DNA of 64,000 nucleotides, taken from assembly GCF_001747405.1 (NCBI RefSeq), contig NZ_CP017305.1, forward strand, positions 1,754,001 to 1,818,000, written 5' to 3'. Position numbers and translations under genes: made by a program. The notes beneath the pieces are model-generated. The model was not told the origin of the DNA. It was given only the letters and a program-made list of their open reading frames with translations, and ran no database searches. This document shows positions 11,349 to 20,347 of the stretch, piece by piece. This DNA comes from Chlorobaculum limnaeum (lineage in GTDB: Bacteria; Bacteroidota; Chlorobiia; Chlorobiales; Chlorobiaceae). How positions within the stretch are numbered: the first letter of the stretch is position 1; each line of letters starts with the position of its first letter.

Positions 11349-12005
11349 TTACTGATTGAGCAGTGAATCGACGAAGTCCGGGGCGAAATCTTCCATGTCG
11401 CGCTCTATCTGACCGATCTGCTGGGTGAAGTAGTTGTACCCCATGACGGCGGGAATCGCCGCGACAAGGCCGGTCGCCGTGGCCACGAGCGCTTCGGAGA
11501 TGCCGGGAGCGACCGCGGCGAGCGAGGCGGACTTCATGAGGCCGATATTCTGGAAAGAGCTCATGATACCCCAGACGGTGCCGAACAGGCCGATGAATGG
11601 AGCGGTGTTGCCCACGGTCGCCAGAAACGGCACCATGCGGGTCAGGCGCTTGCTCTCGGCGTTGACCTCGCGCTTGACTGCGAGCGCAATGCGTTCCTTC
11701 ACGCCCGACGCAGAGCGGTCACGCATCGCGCTGTACTCGATGTATCCGGCTCGGAACACCCTCGGCAGCGAGCCGTTGCGGTAGCTTTCGCTCGCCGCGA
11801 AGAGCTTGTCTGCATTCTGCAAGTCGAAAAACGAGTCCAGAAAATCCTGGGACTCCCTCATCGACTTCCTCACGAATCCGAACTTCCAGGCAATGATCGC
11901 CCAGGATATGACGGAAAACGCGAGCAGCACGAGCAGCACCATCACCACCACTGGCCCGGATCCGGCAATCAGCGAGAAAATTCCGCCATTGGTATGTTCA
12001 AACAT
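11349..12005 (-). CDS. tolQ: TolQ/ExbB/MotA-family proton-channel subunit
   Basis: The 218-residue product has three hydrophobic segments (about 15-38, 125-150 and 165-190). The MotA/TolQ/ExbB core includes [18 protein letters not shown] and the [20 protein letters not shown] helix, both diagnostic. It forms the inner-membrane proton channel with TolR. It begins 27 bp after the stop of the kinase/DUF92 fusion gene, so it is probably cotranscribed with it. Confidence 0.96.
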   Translation of the reverse strand: MFEHTNGGIFSLIAGSGPVVVMVLLVLLAFSVISWAIIAWKFGFVRKSMRESQDFLDSFFDLQNADKLFAASESYRNGSLPRVFRAGYIEYSAMRDRSASGVKERIALAVKREVNAESKRLTRMVPFLATVGNTAPFIGLFGTVWGIMSSFQNIGLMKSASLAAVAPGISEALVATATGLVAAIPAVMGYNYFTQQIGQIERDMEDFAPDFVDSLLNQ

Positions 12006-12032
12006 GTTCGATTCCCTCTGATAGGTTCACAT

Positions 12033-13610
12033 TTATAAAGAGACCAGATTCCTTACAACCATATATGCGACGGCAGAACCCGATATAGCACACAATGTAT
12101 TGACCAGATCGTTGTTTACAAAATGATACCCCTTGAGCAGCTCGTTCGACACGCGGCTGCCGTCGGGCGCGACGCTGTGCGTCCGCTCCGTCACCTTCTG
12201 GCGGATGGGATCGAAGTACTGCGCCTGCACCGTCGCGCCGAAAAAGCTGTCCACCAGACCGGCGAAAAGACCGGAAAAACCTATGACCAGAAGGGATTGC
12301 ACGATACCAACCTGGCTGATCCACGAAACATTCAGGAGCACGGCGCTCGAACAGATGAGCAGGGAGCCGATGAACGACGCCGAGGTGCCGGGTATGGAGA
12401 CGCCGCCCGAAGTTCCCACCGGCACATCCTTGAAAGTGGTGATGAGACGGGCCTTGGCATTGGGCCACATGGTGCCGATTTCGGTCGCCCAGGTGTCGGC
12501 CTGCACGGCGGCGAGGGTGCCGAGATAAGCAAAAAATATATACGGGTCGCCGGTCAAAGAGTAGATCACCATCATGATCCAGGCAACGCCGCCATTGGCG
12601 TAGACTTGCCCTGCATCGCGCTGGGAACCCTTCTCGAACACCAGATCGAACTTCGCCTTGCGCTTGTGGCCGAGCTTGGAGAGAACGGAGGAGAGGAGAT
12701 AGAAGGTCAGCATCGGCACGGTCCAGACGAGACCGCCGATGCCGAAAATGGTCGTTCCGAGCAGAAAGGTCGCCGTCGCGCCGCTGTTGTCGAGAAACTT
12801 GACCTTGATCGAAAATATTGCCATGAACAGCGCGAAAAGCCCGCCGAGCAGAAAGCCGTCGATGGTCACCATGCTGTTGACATCGATCACGTAGAGCACG
12901 TAGGCGATGGCGAGCGGTATGAAAAAGTTGTCGAGACCCCAGGAGAGCAGCGCCTCGACAGCCGTTACCAGCAGCGCCAGAAGCAGTGCCAGGGTGAAAA
13001 GCATCGAGGCCGGCTGGCCGATGAGGCCGCCGGTAAAGGCATCACGGAAAACAAAGAGAGAGACTGAAAGAATGACGAGGCTTGAGAAGAACATGGCTAT
13101 CGAACCTTCGACGCTCTTCCTGCTCTTGGTCAGATTCTCTATATGACGTCCGCCGGCCCCCGCGCCCACCAGCGCCGCAAGGGCGTCGCTAACGCCAAGC
13201 GTCAGCATCGAGGTCTGGAGAATCCAGACATGCTCCCCCCAGAGAAACAGCGCTTGCAGCGCAAAGGCCAGCGGAAAAAGCACCGGGCCGTAACTGACTA
13301 CCGTTTCACCCTCTTGCGTGACGACAGGCTCGCCATGCAATGACTTCAGAAACCCCGCCTTGAGGCTCAGCAGGCCAACCCCGGCGAACAGAAGCGCGGT
13401 AAGCAGCGGATAAAGACTTGAGATAAAATAGGATGGGATGAAAAACATCACCACCCCCATGCAGAGGTGAATCACCTTTCTGACGACAAGCGGATTGACG
13501 CTGAACTTTCTGGCGAGAAGCTCGCCAAGCACCAGAAAAAAGCCGATAAGAGTCAGAAGCAAAAAAAATGAAGGCATATCCTGCGGAGAGGGAGACTGGA
13601 TATTCACCAT
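12033..13610 (-). CDS. Fusion of dolichol/phytol-kinase-like and DUF92 membrane domains
   Basis: From the ATG at 13610 the product is about 525 residues and strongly hydrophobic, with roughly a dozen membrane segments. The N-terminal 240 residues resemble CTP-dependent polyprenol kinases (SEC59/DGK1/VTE5 type): RKVIHLCMGVVMFFIPSY, GVSDALAALVGAGAGGRHI and KSVEGSIAMF. The C-terminal 280 residues are DUF92 (VTE6 type): RDAGQVYANGG, YLGTLAAVQADTWATEIGT and PVGTSGGVSIPGT. In plants VTE5 phosphorylates phytol and VTE6 makes phytyl diphosphate. A two-step isoprenoid-alcohol salvage enzyme is therefore a plausible inference for an organism that esterifies its (bacterio)chlorophylls with phytol and farnesol. 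A start at 13670 would add 20 poor residues. It heads the tol-pal operon. Confidence 0.82.
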   Translation of the reverse strand: MVNIQSPSPQDMPSFFLLLTLIGFFLVLGELLARKFSVNPLVVRKVIHLCMGVVMFFIPSYFISSLYPLLTALLFAGVGLLSLKAGFLKSLHGEPVVTQEGETVVSYGPVLFPLAFALQALFLWGEHVWILQTSMLTLGVSDALAALVGAGAGGRHIENLTKSRKSVEGSIAMFFSSLVILSVSLFVFRDAFTGGLIGQPASMLFTLALLLALLVTAVEALLSWGLDNFFIPLAIAYVLYVIDVNSMVTIDGFLLGGLFALFMAIFSIKVKFLDNSGATATFLLGTTIFGIGGLVWTVPMLTFYLLSSVLSKLGHKRKAKFDLVFEKGSQRDAGQVYANGGVAWIMMVIYSLTGDPYIFFAYLGTLAAVQADTWATEIGTMWPNAKARLITTFKDVPVGTSGGVSIPGTSASFIGSLLICSSAVLLNVSWISQVGIVQSLLVIGFSGLFAGLVDSFFGATVQAQYFDPIRQKVTERTHSVAPDGSRVSNELLKGYHFVNNDLVNTLCAISGSAVAYMVVRNLVSL

Positions 13611-13787
13611 GGTACTGACATTTTGTTTGATAGGTGGAACATAAACAGGACCCTTTGAAGAAAGATACAATTTTTAAGTTTTTACACCACTCATGACAAA
13701 TGAAATAATTGCTATTTTTTGTGTACAGGAAGAATCGCGCACTTGATTTAATAACCGGAAAAATGTAAATTGACTCCAATTTTTCTC

Positions 13788-13991
13788 ATGAACAGGCGCG
13801 ATAACCGAACCATTGCAATGCCGTTTCCGACCAAACATCGTTCCAAGACCACAGCCTCAGGGCACACGGAGGCCTCACGCCCCGAAGCCCCCGCTGCAAG
13901 CAGCTTTACCGCACACCACTCCTCTCTCCTCTCCGGCATTCTCCTTACCGTATCGGTACCGCTCGTACACGTACGAATTATCGTAGCCTGA
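13788..13991 (+). CDS. Putative branched-chain leader peptide upstream of ilvD
   Basis: This short frame (ATG 13788 or 13818, TGA 13989-13991; 67 or 57 residues) lies in the 436-bp region before ilvD. Its last 21 codons are packed with leucine, isoleucine and valine: 13 of 21, including [16 protein letters not shown] and a terminal RIIVA. That is what ribosome-stalling leaders of ilv operons look like. No clear ribosome-binding site is visible at either ATG, and the N-terminal part is longer than in classical leaders. The gene call rests on composition, position and the hairpins that follow. Confidence 0.6.
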   Translation: MNRRDNRTIAMPFPTKHRSKTTASGHTEASRPEAPAASSFTAHHSSLLSGILLTVSVPLVHVRIIVA

Positions 13992-14087
13992 CCTGCCGTC
14001 AGCCCGTTCCCAGGTCCACCGTATTTTTCGCGACAATACATCAGACTCCAAGGCTTCGGGTAAGGCAGGCCCGGACTGTTGTTTTTT
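13990..14087 (+). promoter_or_regulatory. Candidate transcription attenuator of the ilv/leu operon
   Basis: GACCTG at 13990-13995, overlapping the leader stop codon, can pair with CAGGTC at 14011-14016. The overlapping CCTGCC (13992-13997) can instead pair with GGCAGG (14064-14069). A terminator-like hairpin spans 14042-14078: outer arm CAGACTCC with GGACTG, inner GGCTT with AGGCC. TTGTTTTTT follows, ending at 14087, 25 nt before the ilvD start. GGCAGG lies inside the terminator stem, so the structures exclude each other, as attenuation requires. Stems are moderate and the terminator has bulges. Confidence 0.5.
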
Positions 14088-14112
14088 CAATTGCAAACCA
14101 TTTGTCATGACC

Positions 14113-15795
14113 ATGAGATCCGACACCATAAAAAAAGGATTTGAAAAAGCCCCGCATCGCAGCCTGCTCAAGGCGACCGGATGCGTTTCGTCGAGAGACG
14201 ATTTCTCGAAGCCCTTCATCGGCATCTGCAACTCCTTCAATGAGCTGATTCCCGGCCACGCGCATTTGCAGGAGCTGGGCCGTATCGCCAGGGAGGCCGT
14301 GCGCGAGGCGGGCGGCGTGCCGTTCGAGTTCAACACCATTGGTGTCTGCGACGGCATCGCCATGGGCCACGTCGGCATGCGCTACTCGCTGGCCAGCCGT
14401 GAGCTGATCGCCGACTCGGTTGAGACGGTCGTCGAGGCGCACCGTCTGGATGGCCTGGTCTGCATCCCGAACTGCGACAAGATCACCCCCGGCATGATGA
14501 TGGGCGCGCTTCGCACCAACGTGCCGGTCATCTTCGTCTCCGGCGGGCCGATGAAGGCGGGCCATACCCCCTCGGGCAAAAAGGTCGATCTGATCTCGGT
14601 TTTCGAGGCGGTCGGCAAGTGCAGCACGGGCGAGATCAGCGAGGAGGAGCTTCAGACCATCGAAGAGTGCGGCTGCCCCGGGTGCGGCTCCTGCTCCGGT
14701 ATGTTCACGGCCAACTCGATGAACTGCCTCTGCGAGGCGCTCGGCTTCGCCCTGCCCGGCAACGGCACGATCCTCGCCGCCGACCCGCGCCGCAACGAGC
14801 TGGTGAAAGCCGCCGCGAGCCGCATCGTCGATCTGGTGCGCGATGATGTCCGCCCGCGCCAGATTCTGACCCGCGCGGCGATGCTCAACGCCTTCGCGCT
14901 CGACCTGGCGATGGGCGGCAGCACCAACACGATTCTGCACACGCTCGCCATCGCCAGCGAAGCGGAGCTCGATTTCGACTTCTCGGAGCTGAACGATCTG
15001 TCGTCGAGGACGCCCTACATCTGCAAGGTGAGCCCGGCGACCACCGAGGTGCACATCGAGGATGTGGATCGCGCGGGCGGCATCTCGGCGATTCTGAAGG
15101 AGTTGTCGAAAGTCGAGGGCTTGCTCGACCTCTCCGCCCCGACTGTCACCGGCAAGACGCTCGGCGAAAATATCGCCAGCGCCGAGGTGCTCGACAGCAC
15201 GGTGATCCGCCCGGTCAGTGATCCCTACTCAGCCACCGGCGGCCTCGCCGTGCTGTACGGGAACCTTGCGCCGAATGGCGCGGTTGTGAAGACCGGCGCG
15301 GTCAGCCCGTCGATGATGAAGCACACCGGCCCGGCGAAGGTGTACGACTGCCAGGACGACGCCATCGCGGGCATCATGAGCGGCGACGTGAAATCGGGCG
15401 ACGTGGTGGTGATCCGCTACGAAGGCCCGCGCGGCGGCCCCGGAATGCCGGAGATGCTCTCGCCGACCAGCGCCATCATGGGTCGCGGCCTCGGCGATTC
15501 GGTGGCGCTCATCACCGACGGACGCTTCTCCGGCGGATCGCGCGGCGCCTGCGTCGGCCACGTCTCGCCCGAAGCCGCCGACCGCGGCCCGATCGCGGCG
15601 GTCCGTACCGGCGACATGATCACCATCGACATTCCGGCACGTTCGATGACGGTGGCGCTCGATGACGAAACCATGCGCCAGCGTATCGAGGCATTACCTG
15701 AATTCGAGCCGAAAATCAGGAAGGGCTACCTGGCGCGTTACGCGAGGATGGTCACGTCGGCCAACACCGGCGCGGTGCTGAAAACAGATTTTTAA
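14113..15795 (+). CDS. ilvD: Dihydroxy-acid dehydratase IlvD
   Basis: The product of about 560 residues dehydrates dihydroxyisovalerate and dihydroxymethylvalerate to the 2-keto acids of valine and isoleucine. Iron-sulfur ligands sit in [23 protein letters not shown] and [14 protein letters not shown], and the C-terminus carries GRFSGGSRG. The protein is full length. The ATG at 14113 ([10 protein letters not shown]) is preferred because the family begins this way, while an ATG at 14107 adds two residues. It is the first structural gene after the putative attenuator, with ilvB 73 bp downstream. Confidence 0.97.
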   Translation: MRSDTIKKGFEKAPHRSLLKATGCVSSRDDFSKPFIGICNSFNELIPGHAHLQELGRIAREAVREAGGVPFEFNTIGVCDGIAMGHVGMRYSLASRELIADSVETVVEAHRLDGLVCIPNCDKITPGMMMGALRTNVPVIFVSGGPMKAGHTPSGKKVDLISVFEAVGKCSTGEISEEELQTIEECGCPGCGSCSGMFTANSMNCLCEALGFALPGNGTILAADPRRNELVKAAASRIVDLVRDDVRPRQILTRAAMLNAFALDLAMGGSTNTILHTLAIASEAELDFDFSELNDLSSRTPYICKVSPATTEVHIEDVDRAGGISAILKELSKVEGLLDLSAPTVTGKTLGENIASAEVLDSTVIRPVSDPYSATGGLAVLYGNLAPNGAVVKTGAVSPSMMKHTGPAKVYDCQDDAIAGIMSGDVKSGDVVVIRYEGPRGGPGMPEMLSPTSAIMGRGLGDSVALITDGRFSGGSRGACVGHVSPEAADRGPIAAVRTGDMITIDIPARSMTVALDDETMRQRIEALPEFEPKIRKGYLARYARMVTSANTGAVLKTDF

Positions 15796-15868
15796 CAGAA
15801 ATGACTATGAGGCGAGGCCATTGCGCTTCCGAATGACTCGCCTTGCCATCGATCAACAGGATTGAATC

Positions 15869-17590
15869 ATGCACAATAACGGAGAGAAACTGATCGGATC
15901 CGAAATATTTTTCGAGTGTCTGAGGCGTGAAAACGTCGAGTACATCTTCGGCTACCCCGGCGGGGCGTTGCTGAAGGTCTACGAAACCCTGCACGATGTC
16001 GAGGACATCGAGCACATCCTCGTGCGCCACGAACAGGGCGCGACCCATATGGCCGAGGGGTACGCCCGCGCCACCGGCAGGCCCGGCGTGGTGCTCGTTA
16101 CCTCCGGCCCCGGCGCGACCAACACGGTCACCGGCATCACCAACGCCTACATGGACTCCACGCCGCTGGTGGTCTTCACCGGCCAGGTGCCGAGCACGCT
16201 GATCGGCAACGACGCCTTCCAGGAGGCGGACATTGTCGGCATTACGCGGCCGATCACCAAGCACAACTTCCTCGTCAAGGATGTGAAGGAGCTTGCCTCG
16301 ACCATCCGCAAGGCGTTTTACCTCGCCACCAACGGACGGCCCGGCCCGGTGCTGGTCGATATGCCGAAGGATGTGCTCAACGCCGATTGCATCTTCGAAT
16401 GGCCTGAGAGCGTTGACATTCGCGGCTTCAAGCCGACCATCAAGTGCCACGCAAACCAGGTGCAGAAGGCGGCGAAAATGATCGCCAAAGCCAGGCGCCC
16501 GCTGCTCTACGTCGGCGGCGGCGTCATCACGGCTGAAGCCTCGGAGGAGCTGCGCAAGCTCGCCATCGACCAGCAGATTCCGGTCACCATGACCCTGCAG
16601 GGGCTTGGCGCCTTTCCCGGCGACCATCCGCTCTCGATGGGGATGCTCGGGATGCACGGCACTTACTGGGCCAACCAGGCGGTGAGCAACTGCGACCTCC
16701 TGATCGCCGTCGGCGCGCGCTTCGACGACCGTGTCACCGGCAAGGTGGATACCTTCGCCACGCAGGCCTACAAGATCCACAACGACATCGACCCGACCAA
16801 CGTGGACAAGAACATCAAGGTCGATCTGCCGGTGGTCGGCGACTCGAAGGACTTCCTCGCCTCGCTCATCGAAGCGATGCCGAAGGCGAAGGAGGATCGC
16901 GGCGCGTGGCTCTCGGAAATCGAGGCGTGGCGCAAGCAATGTCCGCTCGACTACACCGTCGAGCCAGATTCGCTCAAGACCGAGTTCGTCATCGACGAGG
17001 TTTCGAAGCAGACCAGAGGACACGCTGTGGTCGTCACCGACGTCGGCCAGCACCAGATGTGGACGTCGCAGTACTACAAGTTCACCGAACCGCGCTCGAT
17101 CATCACCAGCGGCGGCCTCGGCACGATGGGCTTCGGCCTGCCATCGGCCATCGGCGCGGCGTTCGGCGTCACCGACCGGCCGGTGGTGCTCTTCACCGGC
17201 GACGGCGGCCTGATGATGAACATCCAGGAGCTGGTCACGGCTGTTTTCAACAAGCTGCCGGTCAAGATATTCCTGATCAACAACAGCTACCTCGGCATGG
17301 TGCGCCAGTGGCAGGAGCTGTTCCATCAGGAGAAGTACTCCTTCACCGACCTTGCGTCGAGCAACCCCGATTTCGTGAAGGTTGCCGAGGCATTTGGCTG
17401 CAAGGCGATGAGCGCAAGCAATCCCGAATCGGCGCGAAACGCCATCTCGGAAGCGCTCGCGTACAATGACGGGCCGGTGCTGGTCGATTTCAGGGTTATC
17501 CGCAAGGATATGGTTTTTCCAATGGTGCCCGCAGGCGGATCGATTTCCGACATGCTGCTGGCCCGGCTGAATCCGAAAACAATGGTTTAA
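15869..17590 (+). CDS. ilvB: Acetolactate synthase, large catalytic subunit
   Basis: This 573-residue ThDP enzyme condenses pyruvate with pyruvate or 2-oxobutyrate in the first common step of valine/leucine and isoleucine synthesis. The ThDP-activating glutamate is in RHEQGATHMAEG (near residue 55). FAD-binding and central domains follow, then the ThDP/Mg motif GDGGLMMNIQELVTA...NNSYLGMVRQWQ. The length is normal. It ends 9 bp before ilvN, its regulatory subunit, so the two are translated as a pair. Confidence 0.98.
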   Translation: MHNNGEKLIGSEIFFECLRRENVEYIFGYPGGALLKVYETLHDVEDIEHILVRHEQGATHMAEGYARATGRPGVVLVTSGPGATNTVTGITNAYMDSTPLVVFTGQVPSTLIGNDAFQEADIVGITRPITKHNFLVKDVKELASTIRKAFYLATNGRPGPVLVDMPKDVLNADCIFEWPESVDIRGFKPTIKCHANQVQKAAKMIAKARRPLLYVGGGVITAEASEELRKLAIDQQIPVTMTLQGLGAFPGDHPLSMGMLGMHGTYWANQAVSNCDLLIAVGARFDDRVTGKVDTFATQAYKIHNDIDPTNVDKNIKVDLPVVGDSKDFLASLIEAMPKAKEDRGAWLSEIEAWRKQCPLDYTVEPDSLKTEFVIDEVSKQTRGHAVVVTDVGQHQMWTSQYYKFTEPRSIITSGGLGTMGFGLPSAIGAAFGVTDRPVVLFTGDGGLMMNIQELVTAVFNKLPVKIFLINNSYLGMVRQWQELFHQEKYSFTDLASSNPDFVKVAEAFGCKAMSASNPESARNAISEALAYNDGPVLVDFRVIRKDMVFPMVPAGGSISDMLLARLNPKTMV

Positions 17591-17599
17591 GCAACTTCT

Positions 17600-18079
17600 A
17601 TGAAACATCTTATATCCGTTCTGGTCGAGAACAAGTTCGGCACGCTGAACCGGGTTGCGGCCATGTTCAGCGCCCGCGGCTTCAATCTCGAAAGCATCTC
17701 CATCGGCGAGACCGAAGACCCCGAAATTTCGCGCATGACCATCGTGACGCGGGGCGAAGACCGCATCATCAGCCAGGTGCTCAAGCAGCTCAACCGGCTG
17801 GTCGATACGATCAAGGTGACCGACCTCACTCATCAGCCGCATGTGGAGCGCGAACTGCTGCTTCTGAGCCTGAAACTCAACAAATCCACCCAGCACGAGA
17901 TTTTCGAACTGGCCAATGTTTTTAAGGGAAAAGTCGTGGATATAAAGCAAAAATCCATTACTATTGAGTTCGTCGGTTCGCCCGACAAAATCAACACGGC
18001 TATCGACCTTTTCAGGCCCTTCGGCATCCGTGAGCTCGCCCGCTCCGGCGCGGTCGCCATCCATCGCGGCGAGAACTGA
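17600..18079 (+). CDS. ilvN: Acetolactate synthase, small regulatory subunit
   Basis: The 159-residue product begins with an ACT domain (MKHLISVLVENKFGTLNRVAAMFSARGFN, given here from residues 1 to 29 in overlapping terms), followed by the C-terminal ALS small-subunit domain. It binds valine and confers feedback inhibition on IlvB. Length and both domains are as expected. It lies between ilvB and ilvC in the operon. Confidence 0.97.
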   Translation: MKHLISVLVENKFGTLNRVAAMFSARGFNLESISIGETEDPEISRMTIVTRGEDRIISQVLKQLNRLVDTIKVTDLTHQPHVERELLLLSLKLNKSTQHEIFELANVFKGKVVDIKQKSITIEFVGSPDKINTAIDLFRPFGIRELARSGAVAIHRGEN

Positions 18080-18115
18080 TTTTTTTATGTACGTCCAAAA
18101 CCAGTCAACACGAAT

Positions 18116-19114
18116 ATGTCAATGAATGTCTATTACGAGCAGGATGCCGATCTCGCGGTACTGCAGAACAAGAATATCGCCATTCTCGGCTATGGAAGCC
18201 AGGGCCACGCCCATGCGCTGAACCTGAAGGACAGCGGCATGAACGTCTGCGTCGGCCTCAAGACCGACAGCGCCTCTTGCGCCAAAGCACGTGAAGCCGG
18301 CCTGAAGGTTGACACTGTCGCCGAAGCGGTCAAATGGGCAGATATTATCATGGTGCTCCTGCCGGATCAGACCCAGAAAAGCGTTTACGACAACGAAATC
18401 GCGCCGAACATGAAATCGGGCGCGACGCTCGCTTTCGGTCACGGCTTCAATATTCACTACAAGCAGATCGTGCCTCCGGCTGACGTGAACGTCATCATGA
18501 TAGCACCGAAAAGCCCCGGCCACCTCGTTCGCCGCACCTACACCGAAGGCAACGGCGTGCCGTGCCTGATCGCGGTGCACCAGGATGCCACCGGCGACGC
18601 CAAGGCTATCGCGCTGGCGTGGGCCAAAGGCATCGGCGGCACCAAGGCTGGCGTCATCGAGACCAACTTCAAGGACGAGACCGAGACCGACCTTTTCGGC
18701 GAGCAGGCCGTGCTTTGCGGCGGCTCGGCCGAGCTGATCAAGATCGGCTTCGAGACCCTCACCGAAGCTGGCTATCCGCCGGAACTGGCCTACTTCGAGT
18801 GCATGCATGAGCTGAAGCTCATCGTCGATCTCTACTACGAAGGCGGCCTGTCGCGCATGAACTACTCGGTCAGCGACACCGCCGAATATGGCGGCATGAC
18901 CCGCGGCCCGCGCGTTATCGCGGCCAACGCCAAAGCCGAGATGAAGAAGATTCTCGAAGAGGTGCAGGACGGGCGCTTCGCCAAAGAGTTCATCGACGAG
19001 TGCAACTCCGGCTACAAAAAGCTCAACGAGCTTCGCGAGAGCAATCGCAACCACCCAATCGAGGTGGTCGGCGCGAAGCTGCGCGAGATGATGAGCTGGC
19101 TGAAAAAGAAATGA
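18116..19114 (+). CDS. ilvC: Ketol-acid reductoisomerase (class I)
   Basis: The 332-residue short-form KARI carries out the isomerisation and NADPH reduction of acetolactate. The N-terminal Rossmann fold has [13 protein letters not shown], and the cofactor loop ends in [10 protein letters not shown]. The C-terminal knotted domain contains the metal-binding glutamates in [10 protein letters not shown] and [12 protein letters not shown]. ATGs at 18116 and 18122 are both plausible. Its stop overlaps the first possible leuB start, indicating translational coupling. Confidence 0.97.
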   Translation: MSMNVYYEQDADLAVLQNKNIAILGYGSQGHAHALNLKDSGMNVCVGLKTDSASCAKAREAGLKVDTVAEAVKWADIIMVLLPDQTQKSVYDNEIAPNMKSGATLAFGHGFNIHYKQIVPPADVNVIMIAPKSPGHLVRRTYTEGNGVPCLIAVHQDATGDAKAIALAWAKGIGGTKAGVIETNFKDETETDLFGEQAVLCGGSAELIKIGFETLTEAGYPPELAYFECMHELKLIVDLYYEGGLSRMNYSVSDTAEYGGMTRGPRVIAANAKAEMKKILEEVQDGRFAKEFIDECNSGYKKLNELRESNRNHPIEVVGAKLREMMSWLKKK

Positions 19115-19125
19115 GCGGGAGGATG

Positions 19126-20181
19126 ATGTATAAAATAGTCTCCATACCCGGCGACGGCATCGGCCCCGAAGTGGTAGCCGGTGCTTTGGAAGTACTCAAC
19201 GCCGTCGCGAAAAAGCACGGCTTCGAAGTCGAAATCGAGGAGCACCTCTTCGGCGGCGCTTCATACGACGTGTACGGCTCCATGCTGACCGACGAGACAC
19301 TCGAAGCATGCAAGAACTGCGACGCCGTGCTGCTCGGTGCAGTCGGCGGTTACAAGTGGGAAAACCTTCCGCACGACAAAAAACCCGAAGCGGCGCTGCT
19401 GAAACTCCGCAAAGAGCTTGGCCTCTTCGCCAACCTGCGTCCGGCGAAGGTCTATGACGCCCTCGTGGCATCATCGACGCTGAAGACCGAAGTGGTGCAG
19501 GGCACCGATTTCATGGTGTTCCGCGAGTTGACCGGCGGCATCTACTTCGGCCAGCCGAGAGGCTACGACGAGAATCGCGGCTGGAACACGATGGTCTATG
19601 AGCGTTACGAGGTCGAGCGCATCGCGCGGCTTGCTTTCGAGTATGCGCAGAAACGCGGCAACGCCAAGGTGACCTCGATCGACAAGGCCAACGTGCTCGA
19701 AGTCTCGCAGTTCTGGCGCAACATCGTGCATGAAGTGCACCAGGATTTCCCTGAGATCGAGCTGGTGGACATGTACGTGGACAACGCCGCCATGCAGGTG
19801 GTGCGCAATCCGAAGCAGTTCGAGGTCATCGTGACCGGAAACATCTTCGGCGACATTCTGAGCGATATCTCCGGCATGATCACCGGCAGCCTCGGCATGT
19901 TGCCGTCGGCCAGCATCGGCTCGGAGCATGCGCTCTACGAACCGATTCACGGCAGCGCTCCGGACATCGCGGGTCAGAACAAGGCCAACCCGATCGCGAC
20001 CATTGCATCGGTAGCCATGATGTTCGAGAACAGCTTCAACAGGCCAGAAGTGGCTGGCGACATCTACGCCGCCATCGAAGGCGCGCTTGCCGCAGGCCTC
20101 CGCACGGGCGACATCGCCGCGCCAGGCGAGGCGATCTGCTCGACAACCGAAATGACGGCAGCCATCGTCGCCCGAATTTGA
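19126..20181 (+). CDS. leuB: 3-Isopropylmalate dehydrogenase
   Basis: The product of about 351 residues oxidatively decarboxylates 3-isopropylmalate, and probably also 3-methylmalate in the citramalate route. Visible motifs are IPGDGIGPEVV at the N-terminus, RELTGGIYFGQPRG, the metal-binding NIFGDILSDISGMITGSLG and EPIHGSAPDIAGQNKANP. Three in-frame ATGs (19111, 19123, 19126) cluster over the ilvC stop. I choose 19126 because MYKIVSIPGDG is the usual beginning and GGGAGG precedes it. A terminator follows, so leuC may have its own promoter or depend on readthrough. Confidence 0.96.
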   Translation: MYKIVSIPGDGIGPEVVAGALEVLNAVAKKHGFEVEIEEHLFGGASYDVYGSMLTDETLEACKNCDAVLLGAVGGYKWENLPHDKKPEAALLKLRKELGLFANLRPAKVYDALVASSTLKTEVVQGTDFMVFRELTGGIYFGQPRGYDENRGWNTMVYERYEVERIARLAFEYAQKRGNAKVTSIDKANVLEVSQFWRNIVHEVHQDFPEIELVDMYVDNAAMQVVRNPKQFEVIVTGNIFGDILSDISGMITGSLGMLPSASIGSEHALYEPIHGSAPDIAGQNKANPIATIASVAMMFENSFNRPEVAGDIYAAIEGALAAGLRTGDIAAPGEAICSTTEMTAAIVARI

Positions 20182-20236
20182 CGGCGAGCAGCGTGAAGCA
20201 TACGACAGAGCACAGGCGGCGATGAGCCGCAACGAG

Positions 20237-20268
20237 AAAAGCCGGAGCTCTGCAAGCGTCCGGCTTTT
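20237..20268 (+). terminator. Terminator after leuB
   Basis: AAAAGCCGGA (20237-20246) pairs perfectly with TCCGGCTTTT (20259-20268), followed by a T-rich stretch. It splits the ilv-leuB unit from leuCD-cimA. Confidence 0.85.
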
Positions 20269-20347
20269 CAGTTTTTGACGGGGGTCATCCGCCCCGCGAC
20301 AGAAAAATTCAGGTAAGATTATATCCGATAACGGAATCTTTGAAACC

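Noticed and set aside
12123-13067. A 314-codon plus-strand frame inside the kinase/DUF92 gene
   Set aside because: It is antisense to a conserved membrane protein and has low-complexity charged composition.
15752-18064. A 770-codon minus-strand frame across ilvB and ilvN
   Set aside because: It is an antisense shadow of two well-defined genes, with Arg/His/Val-rich nonsense composition.
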